A stretch of 64,000 nucleotides of DNA. It comes from JBMNHG01 sp045627705 (GTDB taxonomy: Bacteria; Verrucomicrobiota; Kiritimatiellia; RFP12; JBMNHG01). The stretch spans positions 22,554 to 86,553 of the forward strand of contig JAZQOE010000124.1 of the NCBI GenBank assembly GCA_045627705.1. The letters are read 5' to 3'. Of the stretch, positions 1 through 9,500 are shown one piece after another. The translations under genes and the position numbers were made by a program. The notes under the pieces were generated by a model. It did no database searches and was not told the origin of the DNA. It saw nothing but the letters and a program-made list of their open reading frames with translations. Position 1 is the first letter of the stretch. Every line of letters starts with the position of its first letter.

Positions 1-1
1 G

Positions 2-841
2 ACGGCGCTAGCGTATGAGATCGAGCCTTTCTCGAACATCCCGCGCGATCAGGGGGTCGCCGCATTCCAGGCGTTGACTGATGAAGGCGCCGACACCTCA
101 TCCTGGCGCACGGTGCAAATCGCCCGCGCGGACTGGGACTCGCTTGATGCCGCCGCCATTGCCGCAGACGCAAGGCTCGCGGGATGTGCGCCTTTGGCTT
201 CGCTCCCCGCTTCGGACGAAGCGATTGCCGGCGCTTTGCTGCAATACGCTTCCGATGCACTTTCATCTCCGCCGCGCATCCCTGTCGCCGCCGTGGCATC
301 CACCACCGCAAAATCGCAGGTAATGCCCAAGGTAGCCGCGACGCTTTACCTGCTAGTCGCAATCGCTTGCCTTCTCCACTACGTTTTTGTCCCGCGCATG
401 CGTGACAACTTGCGTACGGATGTCGAAGAGCGCGAAGCCCTCGCGGCGGCAAACGCCACTATCGCGAATGAAATCCGCGCCATCGAAGCACGCTCCGAGC
501 AACTCAAAAAGAACCTTGCGGCGCGCAACGATGCCGCGCTTTCCCTCTCCGCGTACCGCAAGGCATGGAGTTCGCTCCTCCATGATCTTGTTACGGCCTG
601 TGGCGATGATGTGATGGTGCGGTCGATTTCCGGTGATGTCCTTTCTGGTGGCGTCATGGTCGAGGCGATTGCGACCGATGTCGATGCCCCCGCATCGTTC
701 ATGGTGCGACTTGCCGATTTGACCGCGAAAAATGGTTGGATGTTGACTCCACGCGATGTGCGCAACGAAACGAAGGGACCATCGTCCTTCCGCTTCTCAT
801 TGGAATTTTCCGGGAAGCCCGATAACGGAGGTGCGAAATGA
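2..841 (+). CDS. Type IV pilus / type II secretion assembly protein, PilN/GspL-like (5' partial)
   Basis: The frame is open to the left edge, so the start is missing; 279 codons are visible. A membrane segment (about VAATLYLLVAIACLLHYVFV, near visible residues 111-130) follows a soluble part and precedes a coiled coil (EEREALAAANATIANEIRAI) and a small C-terminal domain. Soluble part, one membrane helix, coiled coil and small periplasmic domain is the layout of PilN and GspL, which help form the inner-membrane platform of pilus and secretion machines. The stop overlaps the next start as ATGA, and PilO-, PilT- and PilB-like genes follow. The assignment rests on layout and neighbours more than on sequence motifs; PilN versus GspL is not resolved. 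Confidence 0.6.
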   Translation, partial: TALAYEIEPFSNIPRDQGVAAFQALTDEGADTSSWRTVQIARADWDSLDAAAIAADARLAGCAPLASLPASDEAIAGALLQYASDALSSPPRIPVAAVASTTAKSQVMPKVAATLYLLVAIACLLHYVFVPRMRDNLRTDVEEREALAAANATIANEIRAIEARSEQLKKNLAARNDAALSLSAYRKAWSSLLHDLVTACGDDVMVRSISGDVLSGGVMVEAIATDVDAPASFMVRLADLTAKNGWMLTPRDVRNETKGPSSFRFSLEFSGKPDNGGAK

Positions 842-1428
842 ATAGCGGCCTCAAGATTTCAAATCGCGACCGCATCTTCATGATGTTTGCGCCGATGGCC
901 TTTCTCGCAGTCGGATACTGGTTCTTCATCGCAAGGCCAATTTCGTCTGAAATCGCTTTGCTCAAGCATCGGGACGCATCGTTGGGTACGGCAGAAGAAA
1001 TCGCTGCCGTACGTCCTGGACTAGAGAAGAAGCTCCAGGAAATTTCACAGTCGTTTTCTGCCGCAAAGGCGATGCAGGATGAAATCATCGCTTCTTCACA
1101 ACCGGCATACGGCGGTGAACCGGCTGAGATGATGCGAATGCTTCGCGAACTTTTCCACAGGCATGGCGGCAATGTCGCGACGAGTTCGCTGCGTGACGAT
1201 GAACTGCAATTCGGACAAACCGCCCCAGTATATGTGGACTTGCTGAAGAGCTTCTCGTCCGCTGCCCCGCACCACTGGATTTTCGAGGTCGAGTCCGACT
1301 ATGCCGGCATGGCGGCTGCACTTGACGAGCTTGCCAATAGCCACCAATGCGTGATTGATTCGCTTTCGATGCGGCCCGACGACACTGGCGCGTCATCTTG
1401 CGTCTGGAGACTTTCGCTATGGATGTGA
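838..1428 (+). CDS. Pilus assembly protein, PilO/GspM-like
   Basis: This 196-residue protein has a short cytoplasmic N-terminus, one membrane helix (about residues 15-33, around MMFAPMAFLAVGYWFF), a helical stretch likely to be coiled coil (residues 38-85) and a small C-terminal domain. Length and layout fit PilO or GspM, which pair with PilN/GspL in the inner-membrane alignment complex. It starts at an ATGA overlap with the preceding PilN-like gene, and its last codons overlap the start of the PilT gene by 10 bases, so the genes are probably translationally coupled. The sequence carries no diagnostic motif; the call is inferred from topology and position. Confidence 0.6.
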   Translation: MNSGLKISNRDRIFMMFAPMAFLAVGYWFFIARPISSEIALLKHRDASLGTAEEIAAVRPGLEKKLQEISQSFSAAKAMQDEIIASSQPAYGGEPAEMMRMLRELFHRHGGNVATSSLRDDELQFGQTAPVYVDLLKSFSSAAPHHWIFEVESDYAGMAAALDELANSHQCVIDSLSMRPDDTGASSCVWRLSLWM

Positions 1429-2564
1429 CCTCCAACACCGCGACTTCTTTCCTCGATTCGATTTTCGCCCTTTGCGAAGCTTCGGGCGCTTCGGATATCC
1501 ATCTCGCTGCCGACCAGGTTCCGCGGATGCGAATACAGGGCGATCTCTCGCCCGTAAAAAACGGCGCGCCGCTTTCCGCCGCCGAGTGCGAGTCGATTGC
1601 GCTTGGCCTGGTTGCGACGACTCTTTCGGCGGACGCATCAGATCCGCAGACCGCTGCGCGTGCGGCACTGCGTGCGAGTTGCGCGGTCGATGGCGCGACG
1701 ACATCGCCAGCGGGACACCGCTATCGCTTCAACGTCTTCCTCGAGAATTCCCATCCCGCGATCGCCTTGCGCCGTCTCGATGATCGTTTCCTTTCGCTTT
1801 CCGAGCTCGGGCTTCCGCTGGGGCTTGCTGATTTCTGTGTTCAGCCGTACGGGCTCGTGATTGTCACGGGGCCCACTGGTTCGGGCAAGAGCACCACGCT
1901 TGCGACGCTTATCGACCAAATCAATCGCGAGCGTCATGGCCATATCGTTACCATCGAGGATCCAATCGAATATCTCCACAAGTCGCAGTCGTGCCTTGTG
2001 CGACAGCGTCAGATCGGACGTGACGCGAAGAGCTTCAACGCCGCGCTTGTCGAATCGTTGCGACAGGATCCAGACGTGATTCTTGTTGGCGAAATCCGCG
2101 AGATCGACACCATCCGCACTGCGATCACAGCGGCGGAAACTGGGCATCTCGTATTCACGACGCTGCATGCGGGCGATTGCGTTGGTGCCATCGAGCGCCT
2201 TGTCTCGGTTTTTCCTGCGGATGAGCAGGACGGCATACGGCGTCAGCTCGCGATGGTCTTACGCGGTGTTTTCGCGCAGCATCTTCTGCCTCCTGCCGTG
2301 CCAGGCACACGGCGCGTCGCATGCGGCGAGCTGCTTCTCGTGAATACCGCGATTGCGAATCTGATCGCGACGGGACGCGATGCGCAGATTTATTCGGCGA
2401 TTGAAAGCGGGCGTAAATTCGGCATGCGAACTCTCGACCAGGAGTTGGCGTTCCTTTGCTCAAGCGGAAAGATTACGGAGCAGACCGCTCTTGCGATGTC
2501 GCGGAATCCCGATGTCCTTCGCAGTTGGATCCGCTCGGATGCGAATCGCGAGGATGCGAGATGA
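1419..2564 (+). CDS. pilT: Twitching motility / pilus retraction ATPase PilT
   Basis: This 381-residue secretion ATPase has Walker A GPTGSGKST at about 151-159, an Asp box (VTIEDPIEYLH), a Walker B region (DPDVILVGEIRE, about 215-226) and a His box (AAETGHLVFTTLHAGD). The C-terminus (ANLIATGRDAQIYSAI, then MRTLDQELAFL) matches the PilT family, whose members power pilus disassembly at the inner membrane; there is no tetracysteine zinc site like that of the PilB encoded next door. A start 21 bases upstream is possible, but ATG at 1419 gives the tight overlap with the PilO-like gene and begins at the family-like sequence. The stop overlaps the pilB start (ATGA). PilT and PilB side by side indicate a dynamic type IV pilus rather than a pure type II secretion system. 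Confidence 0.9.
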   Translation: MDVTSNTATSFLDSIFALCEASGASDIHLAADQVPRMRIQGDLSPVKNGAPLSAAECESIALGLVATTLSADASDPQTAARAALRASCAVDGATTSPAGHRYRFNVFLENSHPAIALRRLDDRFLSLSELGLPLGLADFCVQPYGLVIVTGPTGSGKSTTLATLIDQINRERHGHIVTIEDPIEYLHKSQSCLVRQRQIGRDAKSFNAALVESLRQDPDVILVGEIREIDTIRTAITAAETGHLVFTTLHAGDCVGAIERLVSVFPADEQDGIRRQLAMVLRGVFAQHLLPPAVPGTRRVACGELLLVNTAIANLIATGRDAQIYSAIESGRKFGMRTLDQELAFLCSSGKITEQTALAMSRNPDVLRSWIRSDANREDAR

Positions 2565-4048
2565 GTCAGCAGTCATCAAAAATCGACCTCGATTCCATCC
2601 GCATCGACCCTGCATGGGCCATGCGGATTCCATCGGCGTTGGCGCTGCGTAGGCTTGCGCTTCCGCTTTGCGTCGTGGATGGATCGCTTGCCGTCGCGAT
2701 GGCGGATCCTCGCGATACCGCGACAGCCGATGCCATTTCACGTGCGGCGGGCATGCCGGTTACGCCATGCGAGGCGGATTCCGCGCAACTTCGCGCTTGG
2801 CTTCTTCGCGTCTATGGCGATTCGCGTTCGTCACAGTCCGTCACCGCGGGCGCGCAATCTGCGCAGTCTGGCGATCCCATTGCGATTGTCGATGGTCTCC
2901 TTCGCGCGGCGGCATTGCGCCATGCGTCCGACATCCATCTCGATCCAATGCGCGACGAGGCCCGTGTGCGCCTCCGCGTGGACGGCCAGCTCGAGGATTG
3001 CACCCGCATTCCGCCGGACGTAGTTCCCGGCGTGTGTTCACGGATCAAAGTCATGAGCGGACTCGACATCGCGGAAAAGCGCGCGCCGCAGGATGGCGCT
3101 TTCACATGGCGTATGCAGGGTTCAGAGCTGCCGCCGTTCGATGTGCGTGTCGCAACGCTTCCAGTACGTTTCGGCGAACGCATCACAATGCGGCTTCTCG
3201 AGACTGGTGGCGAGCGCCTTTCGATCGACGATCTTGGAATGGGCGAAACCCATCGCGCGATTTTCGAAAGGCTGCTTGAAAGTCCGCATGGACTGGTGCT
3301 GCTTACTGGGCCGACAGGGTCTGGCAAGACAACGACACTCTATGCGGCGATCCAGGCGCTTCTCCGGCGCGCGCCGCTAAACATCCTCACGGTCGAGGAT
3401 CCTGTCGAATACGAAATCGATGGCATCGCGCAGGTCGAGGTCGATTCGAGCGACAAGGTGAATTTCACGAAGGCGCTCAGGAGTTTGCTGCGTCACGATC
3501 CCGATGTCGTGATGATTGGCGAAATCCGCGATCCGGAATCACTCGATACAGCTGTCAAGGCCGCGTTGACAGGCCATCTTGTTCTCTCCACGCTCCATGC
3601 CAACGATGCGGTGGGCGCTGTGACACGACTGTCGGACATGCATCTCGAACCGCATCTGGCCGCCGCGACGCTGCGCCTGAGCGTCGCCCAACGGCTTGTG
3701 CGCCGGCTCTGTCCGCATTGCCGTGTCGCGCGCGAACTCGATCTGGCTGGCGCGACTTCGCTCGGGCAACCCGCGCTTGCCGGGCGAACCGTATGCGAGC
3801 CACGCGGGTGCCTGTCATGCGCCGGCCGCGGTTATGCCGGCCGTATCGGACTATTCGAGATGTTTTCGCCTGATGCGGAAATCGCCGCGATGATTTCGCG
3901 GGGTGTGCCAGGCGTTGAACTAGCCTCCGCATTGCGCGAGCGCAGCTTCGCTTCCCTTGCCGACGACGCAAGGGGCAAACTGTTCGCGGGCGACGCATCT
4001 CTCGCTGATATCCTTCGTGTCACGTTCATTTCCGATACTACAATATAA
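2561..4048 (+). CDS. pilB: Type IV pilus assembly ATPase PilB / GspE
   Basis: This 495-residue ATPase has an N-terminal GspE-type domain (about 10-110), Walker A GPTGSGKTT at 250-258, an Asp box (ILTVEDPVEYEIDG), a Walker B region (DPDVVMIGEIRDPES), a His box (ALTGHLVLSTLHANDA) and a four-cysteine zinc site, C384-x2-C387 and C417-x2-C420. These features define the PilB/GspE family, which drives pilin polymerisation. I chose ATG at 2561 because it overlaps the pilT stop; the longer reading upstream lies inside pilT. The N-terminal domain is shorter than in classical PilB. It is the last gene of the visible pilus cluster; the prepilin peptidase is encoded separately at 45220. Confidence 0.9.
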   Translation: MSQQSSKIDLDSIRIDPAWAMRIPSALALRRLALPLCVVDGSLAVAMADPRDTATADAISRAAGMPVTPCEADSAQLRAWLLRVYGDSRSSQSVTAGAQSAQSGDPIAIVDGLLRAAALRHASDIHLDPMRDEARVRLRVDGQLEDCTRIPPDVVPGVCSRIKVMSGLDIAEKRAPQDGAFTWRMQGSELPPFDVRVATLPVRFGERITMRLLETGGERLSIDDLGMGETHRAIFERLLESPHGLVLLTGPTGSGKTTTLYAAIQALLRRAPLNILTVEDPVEYEIDGIAQVEVDSSDKVNFTKALRSLLRHDPDVVMIGEIRDPESLDTAVKAALTGHLVLSTLHANDAVGAVTRLSDMHLEPHLAAATLRLSVAQRLVRRLCPHCRVARELDLAGATSLGQPALAGRTVCEPRGCLSCAGRGYAGRIGLFEMFSPDAEIAAMISRGVPGVELASALRERSFASLADDARGKLFAGDASLADILRVTFISDTTI

Positions 4049-4068
4049 TTTTTCCGAGAGAACCCATG

Positions 4069-4091
4069 CTTAAGGGGACAGGCCTTTTAAG
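4069..4091 (-). repeat. REP-like short repeat, variant copy
   Basis: A 23-base imperfect palindrome lies between pilB and truB. Read on the minus strand it starts CTTAA and ends TTAAG around GGCCTGTCCC, so it differs at a few positions from the copies at 38298, 47905 and 49009. It lies between two convergent genes and can form a short hairpin with two mismatched pairs; it may act in the 3' ends of both transcripts. Confidence 0.6.
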
Positions 4092-4147
4092 AGTGTGTTG
4101 CGGCGCCACGCTTGCCGCCGACAAACATGCGTATGGGATGGCGGCGC

Positions 4148-4867
4148 TTATGCGTATTGCTGGCATGGGATGACATGCGCGGCGAGTTCGTCGGGCGTCA
4201 TCCCCAGCGCTTCCTTGAGCGGAACGGCGTGTGAAAGGTCGAGGCTGCCGGACCTGATCCTGCGCAGTGAAGACATGCACGCGCCGCAGCCGAGTTTCAG
4301 CCCGACATCGTGGCAGAGCGTGCGGATGTATGTCCCCTTCGAGCATTTGACCTCGAACGAAACGCTCGGCAGCGCGAATTCTGTCGCCTTGAAACTGTAA
4401 ACGTGGATGAAGCGAGGGTCGCGCTGCACGGTCTCCCCCTGATGCGCGAGCTTGTAGAGCGGCACGCCGTTCACCTTGATAGCCGAGACCATGGGAGGCG
4501 TCTGCATTTGGTCGCCGTGCATTGAGTCCATCGCCTGTGAAACCTCTTCGGCCGTTATCGACGATGTGTCTTTTTCCACAACCGTATCGCCATCGATGTC
4601 CTGGGTCGTTGTCTCGCGTCCGAGGAGCATCGTGCCGGTGTACATCTTGTCGCCGCCCATGACGCGGTCGGAAAGCGAAGTTCCCTTTCCGAGCAGGATC
4701 ACGAGCAGGCCCGTGGCATTTGGGTCGAGCGTCCCGCCATGTCCGACCTTGCGCTGGCGGAGATGGCGCTTGATCACGGCGACGACATCGTGCGAAGTGA
4801 ATTCGACAGGCTTGTCGATGAGGAGAAGTCCGTCGATGTCGGGGAGGGGAAGATATTTCAGGCCCAT
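4148..4867 (-). CDS. truB: tRNA pseudouridine(55) synthase TruB
   Basis: TruB makes pseudouridine 55 in the T-loop of tRNAs. The 239-residue protein begins near IDGLLLIDKPVEFTSHDVV, has the catalytic motif GGTLDPNATGLL with Asp48, then MYTGTMLLGRETTTQDIDG and the late motif CSKGTYIRTLCHDVG, in the order usual for the family. A much longer open frame exists upstream, but its extra part is the antisense of the CofE-like gene; ATG at 4867 follows a GACGAGG ribosome-binding site and gives a short but plausible bacterial TruB. The PUA-like tail is minimal. It lies 128 bases downstream of the CofE-like gene on the same strand. Confidence 0.93.
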   Translation of the reverse strand: MGLKYLPLPDIDGLLLIDKPVEFTSHDVVAVIKRHLRQRKVGHGGTLDPNATGLLVILLGKGTSLSDRVMGGDKMYTGTMLLGRETTTQDIDGDTVVEKDTSSITAEEVSQAMDSMHGDQMQTPPMVSAIKVNGVPLYKLAHQGETVQRDPRFIHVYSFKATEFALPSVSFEVKCSKGTYIRTLCHDVGLKLGCGACMSSLRRIRSGSLDLSHAVPLKEALGMTPDELAAHVIPCQQYA

Positions 4868-4950
4868 TATGATGCCTCGTCGCAGTTGTTGCGTGGTTGA
4901 GTGTCGGGTGAATGAATCGGCCGAAAAAGCGAGGCGATGCGGGATCGCGA

Positions 4951-4975
4951 TGGATTTCGCGGCGCGCCGTTTTTG
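4951..4975. repeat. Palindromic CGGCGCGCCG element between truB and the CofE-like gene
   Basis: The word ATTTCGCGGCGCGCCG followed by five T occurs here. It resembles a terminator arm, but the T run lies on the plus strand while both flanking genes are on the minus strand, so termination of either neighbour does not explain it. It belongs to the family of copies described in the findings. Confidence 0.6.
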
Positions 4976-4995
4976 TCGTGGACGCGCTTTCGGAA

Positions 4996-6189
4996 TTATT
5001 CCGTGGCGTAGGTGTCGAAGTAACCCTGGATCCAGACGATGGGTGTGCCCTTGTCGCCGCTGCCGGAGGTGAGGTCGCAGAGCGAGCCGATCAGGTCGGT
5101 GAGGCGGCGCGGGGTCGTGCCCTGCGATTCCATCGAGCCTTTGAGGTTCGAGTCCTTCTCCTGGATGCGGTCGCGGATCGCGGCGGCGAGCGCGTCGCCG
5201 GAGAGTCCGGCAAACTGGTTGTCGGCAAGGTATTTCAGCTTCAGTTCGTTCGGCGTGCCGACGAGGCCCTTGGTGAATGCCGGGGATACGACGGGATCGG
5301 CGAGCTCCCAGATCTTGCCGACGGGGTCCTTGAAGGCGCCGTCGCCATAGACCATCACTTCGACCGTCTTGCCAGTGGCGGCCTTGAGACCGGCCTGGAT
5401 GGCATCGACGAGGGGCTGCGGGTTGCGCGGGAAGAGCTTGACCTTGTCCTCGGTGGCCTTGTTCGAACCGAGCAGTCCATAGTCGGGATTGAAGCCGCTG
5501 CCGTCGATGGAGGCGGTCATGATGTTGTCGAGGGCGAAGACGGAATTGGCGCCGGCCTTGCGGAGGATGTGCTTGCTCTTTTCGCGGGTGTGGATGTCGC
5601 ACACGAGGACATCCTTCGCGAAGTCGAGTGCGCGTTCGATGCGGTTGGTGAAGTGGACGTCTGCCTCGCAGCCGCATTCGCGGATGAGGTCGAGGTAGTA
5701 TTTCACGTAATCGACGCCCGTGAAGGGGTGGAGGTCGTAGCCGAACGCCTTGCGGTAGGTCGCCTCGTCGATCGTGTCGCGCCAGGGGTCGATGTCGCAG
5801 TCCAGGAGCTTGGCGGGATCGAAGAGGTGGTTGCCGACTTCGTCGCTCGGGAAACTGAGCACGAGATGTATCTTCTTCAGGCCTGTCGCGATGCCGCGGA
5901 GACAGATTGCGAAGGGGTTGCGGGAGAGGATCGGGAAGGTGAGTGCGATTTCGCCGGATGGGAACTTGGCGGCCACGTCCTTGGCGATCTGGGCGACCGT
6001 GGCGTAGTTGCCCTGGGCGCGCGCGACGACCGCTTCCGTGACGGCCACGACATCGCGGTCTCTGATCGGGGATTGTTCGGCCTGCGAGCAGGCGAGCACG
6101 GATTCGACGACAATCTTCGCAACGTCGTCACCGGCCCTGAATACCGGGGCGCGCACGCCGCGGCTAACTGTACCAGCCATCCTCTTCAT
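4996..6189 (-). CDS. CofE-like F420-0:gamma-glutamyl ligase family protein
   Basis: The 397-residue product resembles COG1478 proteins related to CofE, which add glutamate to coenzyme F420-0. Visible features are an N-terminal block (VRAPVFRAGDDVAKIVVES then SPIRDRDVVAVTEAVVARAQ), the stretch ALTFPILSRNPFAICLRG, and a C-terminal segment with VMVYGDGAFKDPVGKIWELADP. Long versions of this family occur in bacteria that are not known to make F420, and their true substrate is unknown. The start at 6189 follows a GGAG site; the 25 extra upstream codons in the same frame have no comparable support. No other F420 gene is in the window. I am fairly sure of the family but not of the reaction. Confidence 0.7.
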   Translation of the reverse strand: MKRMAGTVSRGVRAPVFRAGDDVAKIVVESVLACSQAEQSPIRDRDVVAVTEAVVARAQGNYATVAQIAKDVAAKFPSGEIALTFPILSRNPFAICLRGIATGLKKIHLVLSFPSDEVGNHLFDPAKLLDCDIDPWRDTIDEATYRKAFGYDLHPFTGVDYVKYYLDLIRECGCEADVHFTNRIERALDFAKDVLVCDIHTREKSKHILRKAGANSVFALDNIMTASIDGSGFNPDYGLLGSNKATEDKVKLFPRNPQPLVDAIQAGLKAATGKTVEVMVYGDGAFKDPVGKIWELADPVVSPAFTKGLVGTPNELKLKYLADNQFAGLSGDALAAAIRDRIQEKDSNLKGSMESQGTTPRRLTDLIGSLCDLTSGSGDKGTPIVWIQGYFDTYATE

Positions 6190-6276
6190 GGAATTTTCTC
6201 CGTGTTTCCGCGGCTTGGAACGCATGTTTGAAGGACGCCCTTCAATGTCAGCCAAATCGCGCAAAACGGTGGACGA

Positions 6277-6435
6277 TTATATTTGTGCCGCGCCCGCCCA
6301 CGCAAGGATTTTCTGTGTCCGCGCTTTCAGCCTGACCGCTTCCCATACGTGAGACACTTTCATCGTCTCGTCGCCGAAATAGTTGATGACCTTTGCCTTC
6401 GGGAGATCGCTCTTTGGGCACAGGGCGCCCGCCAT
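6277..6435 (-). CDS. Possible small protein (52 aa), unrecognised
   Basis: A 52-codon reading frame occupies the 374-base gap between the CofE-like gene and secreted protein A. It contains KVINYFGDETMKVSHVWEAV and ends KILAWAGAAQI. Codon usage resembles that of the neighbours, but there is no clear ribosome-binding site and I recognise no family. The rest of the gap holds the hairpin at 6492-6537. Confidence 0.3.
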   Translation of the reverse strand: MAGALCPKSDLPKAKVINYFGDETMKVSHVWEAVRLKARTQKILAWAGAAQI

Positions 6436-6491
6436 GTCGTTTTCTGGCTGGATAGTGATTCGATGGGGCAGGGCGGTTTGCCCAAAACAGT

Positions 6492-6537
6492 TGCGGGGCG
6501 CCGCGAAACGGGTCTCCATTTCGCGGCGCGCCGCTTT
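6492..6537. terminator. Hairpin 3' of secreted protein A gene
   Basis: GCGCCGCGAAA pairs with TTTCGCGGCGC across a short loop, extended by a CGGCGCGCCG palindrome. The strong T run is on the plus strand; on the minus strand, where protein A's mRNA ends, only a weak CTGTTTT follows. It probably terminates protein A's transcript, possibly in both directions. Confidence 0.6.
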
Positions 6538-6563
6538 TTTACGCCGTCAATTCAAACGGACGG

Positions 6564-9500
6564 TTATCGGATGAAGATAAGCGTGCCGGGATTGACGGTT
6601 TCGCTCTCGTAGCAGCCGAGGTCGACGATGTCTTCCCTGGCGCCGGCGCGGCCCTTCCAGATACGGGGCGAGCCATCCAGGTCGATCGTCGAGAGCACGT
6701 TTTCGTTGTTGCCCGCGTCGATGGCGAGGCTGTTCGAGCGCAAGTGCGCGTCGAAGGCGGGATCGCTCCAGAGGACCGACGTGTTCTTGAGACCGGGATT
6801 CATGAGCATTACGTTCGCGCTGCTGTTGGTCTCGTAGCCGCGGCCTTCCTCGATGTTCCAGAGAATGGTGTCATAGAGGTACAGGTGCGTGCCGGGCTCG
6901 TGAATCATGGCGCCGTCGGGCGGGATGAACGAGAGGATGCCGTCGCAGATGATCGAATTGTAGAATCGCGGGAAGATGTAGCGGCCGTTGTAGCCGCCGG
7001 TGTTCCCGACGAAGGTGCAATTGCGGATGTGCGGGTAGGAGGCATACCCGTGGAAGACGCCGGCGGGGGTGTAGTTGCCCGCGAAGAGGCAGTCGTCGAA
7101 GGTGCAGGTCGGCGGATTCTTGTTGTCGTTGTTGAAGTAGTTGATTCCGAAGACCGCCCCTTCGCGGCCGCCGAGGAACTTGCAGCGGCGGACATTCAGC
7201 GAGCCACCGTTGCGTCCGAAGAGGGCCGAGGCGCGATAGGCGTCGCTGAGCTGGTTGTTGGACTGGGTGACGGCGTTGTTGCGGAATGTGCAGTCTTCGA
7301 GGGTCACGTAGATGTTCACTTCCATGCCGCCGAAGACGGTCGCGTTGTCGCTGTCGTTGTCCGCAAAGAGACAGTTCTTCGCGGTGAACACCTGCTGGTT
7401 GTTCAGCACCTGCTTTTCGAGGTAGATGGCGGAGTGACGGACCATGTTCGTGAAGACGCAGTCGATTGCGGTCACATCGGCGTTGTCGCGCTGGGCGATG
7501 CCGCCGACGGCCGCCTTGTTGTTTACGGACTGCGTGAAGACCGAGTTGGTCACCACTGCCGTGGCCGATACGACATGGAGGGCCATCGAGCGGGTGTCGC
7601 GGAAGGAGAGGTTCGCGATGCGGACCGCTTCGGTTCCGGTTACTGACACCAGTGTATCGGCCGTATTGTCGCCGGTGAGGATGCAGCCTTCCGCCGCGGA
7701 GGTCGTGTCGCCATCGGCTGAGCAACCGATGAGGTCGATGCCCGCGGCATTGAGCGGGAAGGATTCCTGTGCGGTCGTGTAGTTGCCGGGGAGGAGACGG
7801 ACTTCATCGCCGACCGCGAGATTCGAGATCGCGAAGGTCGCGGTGCGGAGCGGATCGTCCAGGGCGCCAGTCGCGGCGTCGGAGCCATCCTTCGGATCGA
7901 CGTACAGGTAGCCGGGGTGTGCGATGACGGTGAGGATGATGGTGTCGGTGCCGGTTTCCTTGAAGATGAAGCCGCCGCCGATCGTCACCTCGATCGTGTT
8001 GATGCCGTTGCCGCCGGTGACGGTGAGGCTGCCGGACGAGGCATGCTCGTCAACATCGATGTAGGCATTGCCGTTCCATGCGGCCGAGCTGGTGCCGGTC
8101 TCGAACGGGCCGTTCACGACGATCGGCAGGCGGGTCGTGGCGAGGATGCCCTGCTCGAACAGGGAAACCGTGAACCCGCGGGTCGCGCCCTGGCGGAGGA
8201 AGAACCTGGTGTCGCCACCGATTGTCACGAGGTTCGACGACGGGAAGACGTCGATCGCGAACGGCGCGATGCCTTCGGAGGTCCCGGACTCGGAGAGGAC
8301 CAGGCGAGTGATGGTCTCGGCGCAATCCGAGGCGACAGTGACAGGCAGATCGACTGGGCCGGCGCCATCGGGGATCGTCAGCGTCTCTGGGCCGGAGAGA
8401 CCTTCGCCGTATTCGATAGCGACGGTGACGGGTCCGCTGGCGGCGGGGGAGACGGAGACCTTGGTCGTGTAGGTGCTGCCCTTGAACACGTAGAGGGCGC
8501 CAGGCACTGGAATCTGGAAGGCCGGCACGGGCGAAGCGTGGAAGGTCGATTCGTAGCAGCCGAGGTCGGCGGTTTCGATGGCGTCGCCGTCGTTGTCGGC
8601 GATGCGGGCGTTGCCCGCGAGGTCAATCTTGGTGCTCGCCACGGAGTTTACGCCGGCGTCAATCGCGGGCGAATACGGGCGGGGACGCGCGTCGAAGGCG
8701 GGATCATCCCAGGATACATCGCAGTTTTCAATCCACGGATTGTCCGTCGATACTCCATAGCTCGCCTGTTCGTTGTATCCGTTGCCGAGATCGGTGTTCC
8801 AGAGGATGACGTTCTGGAGGCGGAGCCTCGTGGCATCGTCGTTCATGTCGGACGAAGAGTGCGTGAGTGCGCCAACGTCGCAGAGGATGCAGTTGCGCAG
8901 GTAGGTGTCGCAGACATATCCGGTGAAACCGCCGCCGCAGCGGATGAACGTGCAGTTGTCGATGAGCCAGTTGGTGGTGTAGCCATTGATGATGTGGTGC
9001 GTGACGGGGTTGTCCACGAAGAGCGAATCCTGGACGCTGCAGGAAGTGCTGGAGCTCGTGCCGAAGAGGGCGCGGCCGGTATTGCCGAAGAAGCGGCAGC
9101 GGGCGAGATGCGCGGAACTCCAATTTCCCCATGCGCCCCAGATGTAGATGCAGGCGGCGGCCTGGCCATCGTGCAGCTTCTGGCTCAAGGCGCTGTTCGT
9201 GGCGAAGAGCGTGTCGTCCACCCTGATGTCGAAGCGCGAACCCGAAGGGGCCGCGATCGCGCCGTAGGAATTGGAGTTGCCGTTGAAGGCGCAGTTCGTC
9301 GCGTTGAATGTCGCGTTGTTGTTCTCGCTGCACCAGACGGTGCCGATTCGGCGGATGGAGAGGAACTCGCATCCGGCGGCATTCGCGATGCCGTTGTTGC
9401 TGATCTGGATTGCGCCGGCGGCGTTGTAGTTTTCGACCGACTGCGTGAAGAGGATGTTTTCGAGACTGGCTTCGGCGGCGCTGACATCGACCAACGGGCC

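Noticed and set aside
4148..5677. TruB as a 509-residue fusion protein
   Set aside because: The extra N-terminal part is Arg/Pro/His-rich out-of-frame translation of the CofE-like gene; TruB's own start and ribosome-binding site are at 4867.
4912..6231. A 439-codon plus-strand open frame
   Set aside because: It is the antisense of the CofE-like gene and its protein is low-complexity and rich in Val, Glu, Asp and Gly, the usual look of such shadows.
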